Shown: piece by piece, positions 57,760-64,000 of the stretch
Numbering within the stretch: position 1 is the first letter of the stretch
How the letters are laid out: each line of letters opens with the position of its first letter
Assembly: GCA_027946555.1 (NCBI GenBank)
Contig: JAPEVC010000039.1
Location: 1-64,000, forward strand
Length of the DNA: 64,000 nt
DNA from: Gnomoniopsis sp. IMI 355080
Lineage: Eukaryota; Ascomycota; Sordariomycetes; Diaporthales; Gnomoniaceae
Direction: 5' to 3'
The notes under the pieces: model-generated
What the model was told of the DNA's origin: nothing
Seen by the model: only the letters and a program-made list of their open reading frames with translations
The model's database searches: none
Program-made: the position numbers and the translations under genes

Positions 57760-60700
57760 TTAGAACCCAAAGCTGTCCAGTAAAGACCCCGCGTCCGGTT
57801 CTTCAAACATTGTCGGCGGCGGTTTGTTAGTCTTGGCCTTGTCGACCGCAGGCGAAAGCGGCCCGCTGCCAAATGATCCGCTTCCAAATTTGCCCGCAAT
57901 GGGCGACACGGGCAGGTCCTGCACAACCAGCGAGCTGCGCCTTTTCAGCAGCTCTCTTGGGTCCACCACATCCCCTCCCAAGCCCACTCCCGAGCTGGCT
58001 CCCGGCAGCAAAAACTCCCAGTTCCTCACAAGCCCCAGCCCCAGCAAGTCACACCCCATGCGATCATACAACCGCGCGTTGTGTAGCACAAAGTCCCATT
58101 CGGTCTTTGGCGTGACTTTGACCGCCCCGCGCAGCGTCTGCAGCGTCTTCTGCCGCAGTTGTGAGTATAGCACAATGAGCGCGGGGTCGTCGACCAGGAA
58201 AAGTTTTGACTGCATTGTGGGCGCGTGCGGCGTTTCGATCAGTGTGTACACGGGTGTCTGTGGTCGCTGGTCAGCGGGTGCCAGTCAATTGATGGCAATA
58301 GCATGCATCTTGAACTCACAATTAGGGCGCGGACGGCCATGTCTCGCCGGTGTAGCATCCAGAATGCCCACGAGGCCAACCAGCGATTGCCCTCTTGGGC
58401 CGCGATGTTGAGGACTTCTTCTTCGAGCAGCTTTCGCAGCACTGGGCCTTGGTCGCCTTCGTACACTCGGGTAATCGCGATGGCTAATTGCAAATCTTTG
58501 AGCTGGTTCAAGCACACGTTGACCGCATCTTGCAAATGATCAGCCAGCAAAAAGAATGCAGCGCTGTACTCTGTTGGTGCTGTTAGAAACTGTTGAGCCT
58601 GACCAAGGTGGGATCAGGAGCTTGAGACATACCAAATCGCCGTTTACTTAGCAGGGCATAGGCGTTTTTGAGCGCTGATGTCTTCCACTTGGGATCATCA
58701 AAGTTGTTGGCTAGCAGTCTCGAGGTTGCGCCTTGCTCCCGATTCCAACTTGCCATACGCCACAGCCCTTGGAGAACTGTCTTTTTACGAAGCGCCAAAT
58801 AGAAGAGACTGCAGTCCACTGGGTTCTTCATCTCGCTCTTGGTATACTCATTCCGTGCAATAATTTCGAATTGAGCTTTCTAAATGAAAGGTTAGCAATA
58901 ATGACCCGCAAACGAGGACACCGGCTCACAAGAACTTACTACTGCCGTGTTATCAGTCAGCCACATGAACATGCCGCTTTCTCTGGCATGCTCCCACAAC
59001 AGACTCCCTTGATGTTGCCGGGACACAAAGTCTGTCAACATGTCTTGGCTCATCGAGTGATATGCCCAGTTGATCTCTCGCCATGACATGCTGATCTCGT
59101 TGGTCCTTCTTTTCCTCAATGCGTGCTGGCGGTAGAAGATCATGAACCGGGCACCGTTCTCGTCCATCGACCTACGATGCTTCTCAACCATGCCTATGCA
59201 CTCAATCATATCCACAAGCTGGATTTGCTCATGTCCAGACAGCTGTGGGATGGCAATGTTCGTCAATTTCTCATTGATCAACTGTGCAACGTTCTCGCTG
59301 AAAACCTCGTCGTCATCATCGAGAGACTCTGGTCCATCAAAGTACGAATGCCCATCCTTTCCTGTCTTGAGCGCTGGCTGTGACGAAACATCATTGTAGA
59401 AGTCTTCCATCTCGAGACCGAGGTAATTATCTATCGGTTCGCCCTCGACCCAATATTTGAGGGTCTTGTGTAGCGACATGAGTATCCGGTGTGTGAGCAA
59501 AGTCTTGCCTGCCAACATGCATTGACTCAAGAATTGAGGGTGGAAGATGGGCAGAGGGCCGTTTAGCCTCTGTACAACGTCGAAAAGATCCCACTTGCCA
59601 TCTTGCTTGTGAGGCAAAGAGATGCTCTTGACCAGTGCGGTAGACGCATCGAATTTGCGGTCGTTAACGAAAAGCTGGTTGCCAGCGCCGATAACGAGAG
59701 CTCCATCACCTAGCCATGTCGAGTCACCAATTGGGTGTGGTGTGAAGTCCCGTATACTTATCTCTCGGATCGGCGCCCACGCGGGTCCTTTGTTGAGATA
59801 GTCGAATCGCATCTGTGCCAAGAGCAGAACGCGAGACGGAAACCCGACAGCAAGGATGGACTGCGAGTCAGGGGTTGAAGTCCAGTCGAGATCCTGGATT
59901 GCATTCTGGGACTCAAAATCTTGATTATACTCAAGCCGAGCCCCTCGGATATCCCAGATCGTCACCGTAGATCGAGACGAGTTCACCAATGCTGCCTTCT
60001 TCATGGTGCTGCCGCTAGCCAGAGCAGGCTCCAAGACGCCTGTTTCCATAGAAGCTGTGGGCAGCCACTCAACATTACCATCACCGATTCGGGCTGTCCA
60101 AAATTCAACGCGACCAGTCCTGGTATACGATATTGCCACATCGCGTGCGAAAACGTCCAAGAAACCAGACACCATCGGCGCAGACCCCGCTGGGTCGACG
60201 GGAAGAACATAGGATAGGTCGCCAGCATCGTCAAGTTGGAATCTGCTGAATTCCATGATTGAAGAGGTCGCCTGACCGTTGCTATGACCAGTGGCGTGTC
60301 CGTTTGCCGTGGTGCCGTTTGATGCTGTATTGTCGTTTAATGGTAGCTTGACCTCCCATACAAGGCCCTTCTTCTCGGACGTGATGGTGGCTATGTGTGC
60401 CACGGAGGCTTGCTCGGGGGTTCTGCGAGGTAAGACGAGTAAACAGAGCGGCTTGCCTTTTACTTGATATGGGCACTGTGCAAGTCGGCGTGTTGTGGTC
60501 TGCCGGCAATCCCAGAGAGATAACTTGTCATGGTGCAGGAATATTACAAATCGCCCTTTCCGAACCACGGCTATTCGGTGTATGTCGTCCTTCAAATCAT
60601 TGATGCTCTGGCGTATGAATCTCGTTTTTTCGGTGTACAAGGCATGTTTCCAGACTACGCTCTCCCCTTCTCTAGTCCTCGACACTACAGCTCTGCCACT

Positions 60701-62059
60701 GTAGTTCCTCACCATCTTCGTGACGGACGCCGAATGTCCCGACCAGACGCAACGCCTCCTTAGTCTGTTCGAGTTGGCGTTTTGATCAAGTAGACGAGCG
60801 ATATTAGCCTCGTAAAATTCAATCCTGCCGTCAAAGAAGTGTATAAGGATGTTGAGGTGACCGCCGGACTTGTTACAGTATGTTTGCATCTCCACATGAG
60901 ATGGGGACTCGGCCGAAGTGACGAATTTGAAGTCGCTCGACGTGACATTTTGAACGACCGGGAAGGTCATGGGTTTGTTGATGACTTTCGATGTGGGCTG
61001 TGACTTCGATGTCACGTTTTCCATTGCCCAGACGGACATCTTGCCTTGCCCATCAAAGACAACACACAACTCCGGATTGCGATTGGCCAATTCGACAACA
61101 TTGAGGAGTGGCACGTCTCCCTTGCCATACTCAGCAGGGCCTTCCTGAACAGCCGTCTCAATAGCGGCAGAGATGTCCCGACCGTGGACGATGGCAGCCC
61201 ATAGCACGTTTGGCCCAGCACCTTCAGCCGCGAAATCGATCTTGCCCCAGAGTGATAACTTCTGGTGGCTGTGGATGTCGGACCCAGTCCATATTCGGAG
61301 TACGTTATCTAGGCAAAACGTGTAGAGCACATCATCGATAGTTTCGTCGGCGTGGCGTGGTCGACGCCATTGGAAGCTCGTCACGGCTTGCGGGTGGGAC
61401 AAGTACATGAAATCGAAGCGGATCTCGTCGGACACATAGCTCAACCGGCGCCATACTTTGACTAGTCGGTCGTGGTACCCCACCGAAGCAATGTAGGCGG
61501 AATCGTATGATAGGTGGGCGTATTTGACGGGGCTGGGGAGAGCTTTGCGCCAGGTGCAGGCCAGGTCGGGGTTGGTTTGGTATAGGTTGAGCGCAGATCG
61601 GGATACGAGGAGCTCTTCGGAGCTACCCCAGGACAGAGTGGTTGCACACTTGGCATGGCCATCTAGCGAGGCATCTGGGTTGTCGTCGAAGTCGGGGGAG
61701 AAGGACGTCTCGAGGGCCCACTTCAGTTCGCCGTCTCCATGCACGAACGGTCTATATATTCGGACTGTCCTCTCTGTGCACGCTGCTATCTTGCCCGAGA
61801 GCTCGTCGATGGCAATAGTCTGCAGTGGCTCGTCGTCGTCATCGTAGATAGTCTGCAGGAGGGTATCGTGTTCGGAGAGAATGGCTATGGCATTGCCACT
61901 TATGTACGCCTAGAGCTGAGGTCAGCGGGTTGCCAAAGCTGCGTTTGCGAACTCATGGCTATAGCGGCGGCAACTAACAATGACGCGACGAGAGTCCCAG
62001 AAGCCGGTTGCAAGAGCTTGAAGCCGAGCTTCTGGCCTTCCTGGAAGGACAACCTTCAT
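57760..62059 (-). CDS. RAV1: RAVE complex subunit 1 (Rav1, V-ATPase assembly regulator)
   Basis: Rav1 is the large subunit of RAVE, which with Rav2 and Skp1 reassembles V1 onto V0 of the vacuolar ATPase, acting at the V0 subunit a N-terminus. Five exons on the minus strand give 1348 residues: 62059-61979, 61909-58940, 58879-58633, 58570-58320 and 58257-57760. The N-terminus is MKVVLPGRPEARLQALATGFW, then AYISGNAIAIL across the first intron. Residues to about 600 carry WD40-like repeats (VKVWRRLSYV, VLRIWTGSD, SLWDCRQ, TIWDIRG). The Rav1 C-terminal domain follows, with conserved segments NPVDCSLFYLALRKKTVLQG, ANNFDDPKWKTSALKNAYAL and EYSAAFFLLADHLQDAVNVC. The last 60 residues are Ser/Gly/Pro-rich and end in the acidic-hydrophobic tail SLLDSFGF. 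Subunit a, its partner, is encoded at 2229-4952. Confidence 0.96.
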
Positions 62060-64000
62060 GCTACCGGCGCAGCGCGGTCGGGGCCAACATTGCAAATAGA
62101 AGCCAGATTAGGAAGAGGAAGCCGAGGATGGAAGCGAGAGCCGGAGCAAGAGCAAGTGAATGATTTAATCGGACAGTGGCGAAAGAGGATGGGCCTTAGC
62201 TGGAATAACGAAAAGGATGAGTGCCTCCAATGACGATGAGTATGGCACTGCAACGCTTCGAGGATCGTGATCTCGAGACTTCGAATGCGGTGAGCATGCG
62301 ATTGGAGTCAGATGCTCCAGGAGGTACTCAGTAGAGCAGGTACCTCAGACCAAGCTCGGACCTGGCAGCCTGGTAGGTACAGATGTACTTGGGACGTTCG
62401 GCGACCCTGAGATCCAGGGTCTTCCCCTGCTAGCCTCCAGGGCCGCGGGTGGTGCCCATGTGTCTTTGGCGGCCCCTAAAATCCTAGATTTGACGACACT
62501 TCTCGACATCACTATCAAAGTGATTGATATACTGGACAGTGTCTTGAACAAAGACATATTCCATCACCCAGCTCTGCTTATTTGCTTCATTTTCTGCTGA
62601 AAAGAGTTGTTGTGTTCACTTCAGGACGCACAACGGAGGTAAAGACCCTGCAAACGAAGCATTTGAAAGGTCTGGAGTGCTGAGATTACTTGATAACGCT
62701 CTAGATTATTCTCAATACCGTCTTGTTAGCAGACGGGTTTTATTGCCAACTGTGCGAGGGCTTCCCAAAGTTCCGTATACCACCTTATTTCTCGTCACTG
62801 TCCTTGGATAGCGGGACAAAAGTTCTCAATACCCTCTCTCACCGACTTGATGATATATGAAAAGTTACATTCCTTGGATATTCGTCGTGGGAAGCCTCGT
62901 AGCGAAGACAACATTTGTCGCCCGACGATCTTAGCTCCTGCAGGGTCAATGATTTATCCAGCTTGCCCAGCCTGCGACTTACTTTGAATATGTTTTTGCT
63001 TCTGCCATACCCAAGTGGGCTAGTGTAATACGATCAACAATATCAATTTTTGGACTGAATGGCGTATTCAGGGCCAGGGTCGTTGATAGGTCCAGTCACT
63101 AAATATTCTGCCCCGGAATCTGGCTATTCCCATGCACCGATGTGTTTCATGGTGTGTCTAGTACTTGAGGCTACATCTCACAATTTTGGAAATTGATAAC
63201 AAGACTCGCTATGCAAGGAAACCTGCGCTAAAAGGCAGGGCTGGTACAAGCAATCGAAGAAAAACAAAAAAAGAGTCAATGGCGTGTGTTCTCCGTGTCC
63301 TTCCAGTGAGGACTCAGTGTGTCTGTGTGTGTGACACGCACGAAGATCATGACGTCCAACCCCCTGTCTTATTGAGTCAAGGAAATTAAAGAAGGAAACC
63401 TATATGTTCATGTTGGAAGTAGATTCATGTCGATTCTCATGTTTGCAGTACGCCTTCTTTCCCATCGTACGTTCGACGCAGCAGGAAAGCTATGAGCGAG
63501 TGGCGCAGCTGCTTTTTGCCCTGCTGCCACACTTTAACGCACGACGCTGAACATGGCTCGCTGATATATGCTCACTTTCCAGCTCGAATCTACCGGTTTT
63601 GTGTTTTGTTTTTCTGTGCGCTTTTGTCAAAACCCGGGGGAATTGCTGCGGTCCGCAGATCTTTTGGTACGCTTCGTTGGATTTTCCTAAGACTCGCGTC
63701 CTCAGGATAAAATTGCTGGCGAATCACGCGGAAGACCGGTCATGGGATTGTGATAAGGCTCCGTTCAGATTGCAGACCCCAAGTCGTCCGGACAGCGTAC
63801 GAGGGCCAAGCTGGCCGGGTCGTTGGAAGATTTTCGGCCTGTGTGACTGGTTCGATGTAACATATTCTTTTTATGAGGCCGAGCGGGACGCTCCACGTAA
63901 ACGTTCACAAGGCATATTCCGTAGCGTAGGTCGCTCGATTCGTGACCTGACTAGGTCTTGCAGAATCCCAATTGCATCAAAGCATTGAGGAAAACGTACG
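62060..64000. other. Intergenic region at the right edge
   Basis: The left part should contain the RAV1 promoter. The remaining 1.9 kb has no supported gene up to the edge. A GGTACC motif lies at 62339-62344, and a short GTGTCTGTGTGTGTG run at about 63319-63333. The plus-strand ORF at 63599-63988 lacks any domain or signal. Confidence 0.5.

Noticed and set aside
63599..63988. Plus-strand ORF of 129 codons at the right edge
   Set aside because: It starts in a hydrophobic stretch but then becomes a featureless mix. No splice partner or domain is visible.
1..64000. CRISPR arrays, insertion sequences, operons, ribosome binding sites
   Set aside because: The window is eukaryotic nuclear DNA with spliced genes, and no spaced direct repeats of CRISPR type are present.

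Overview
The window looks like nuclear DNA of a filamentous ascomycete, most likely a Sordariomycete and perhaps Hypocreales. The class is inferred from gene family style; the sequence contains no marker that fixes the genus. Supporting signs are genes split by short GT-AG introns (about 50-190 nt), a five-domain AROM protein, an IRA-type RasGAP, a Zn2Cys6 regulator, a fungal Rav1 and a COX11 with a mitochondrial presequence. I find fourteen protein genes, one of them cut by the left edge. I see no tRNA, rRNA, CRISPR array or intact transposon.

Layout. 0-5 kb: a partial Zn2Cys6 transcription factor (-), then V-ATPase subunit a (-). 6-9.4 kb: an FAD-dependent amine-oxidase-like protein (+) and COX11 (+). 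9.4-12.6 kb: no gene. 12.6-15.5 kb: an MFS sugar transporter (+) and a small secreted cysteine-rich protein (+). 16.5-20.2 kb: SRP19/Sec65 (-) and a coiled-coil CCCH zinc-finger protein (-). 22.2-23.1 kb: a class I methyltransferase (-). 23.1-26.9 kb: no gene, but rich in a CTAGG/GGTACC-type short repeat. 26.9-29.1 kb: a Ser/Pro-rich hypothetical protein (-) and an intracellular GH43 (-). 30.7-39.2 kb: a neurofibromin/IRA RasGAP in nine exons (+). 39.2-47.0 kb: a 7.8-kb gene desert with microsatellites and homopolymers. 47.0-49.1 kb: an Rpn4-like C2H2 factor (+). 52-57 kb: AROM (-). 57.8-62.1 kb: RAVE subunit Rav1 (-). 62.1-64 kb: no gene.

Most genes are conserved housekeeping functions, not one pathway. 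The clearest functional pair is V-ATPase subunit a and Rav1, the assembly factor that reloads V1 onto V0, though they lie about 53 kb apart. The accessory part is the sugar transporter, the secreted protein, the GH43 and the repeat-rich spacers.

I did not find a convincing new multi-gene system. The observations most worth checking are stop-free introns whose length is a multiple of three in two regulatory-type genes, a uORF that overlaps the RasGAP start, a GTAC-dense block in a divergent promoter, a dispersed CTAGG repeat confined largely to spacers, and a TATA-driven eight-cysteine secreted protein. All exon boundaries were read by eye from splice consensus, frame and remembered family patterns. 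No database search was run.
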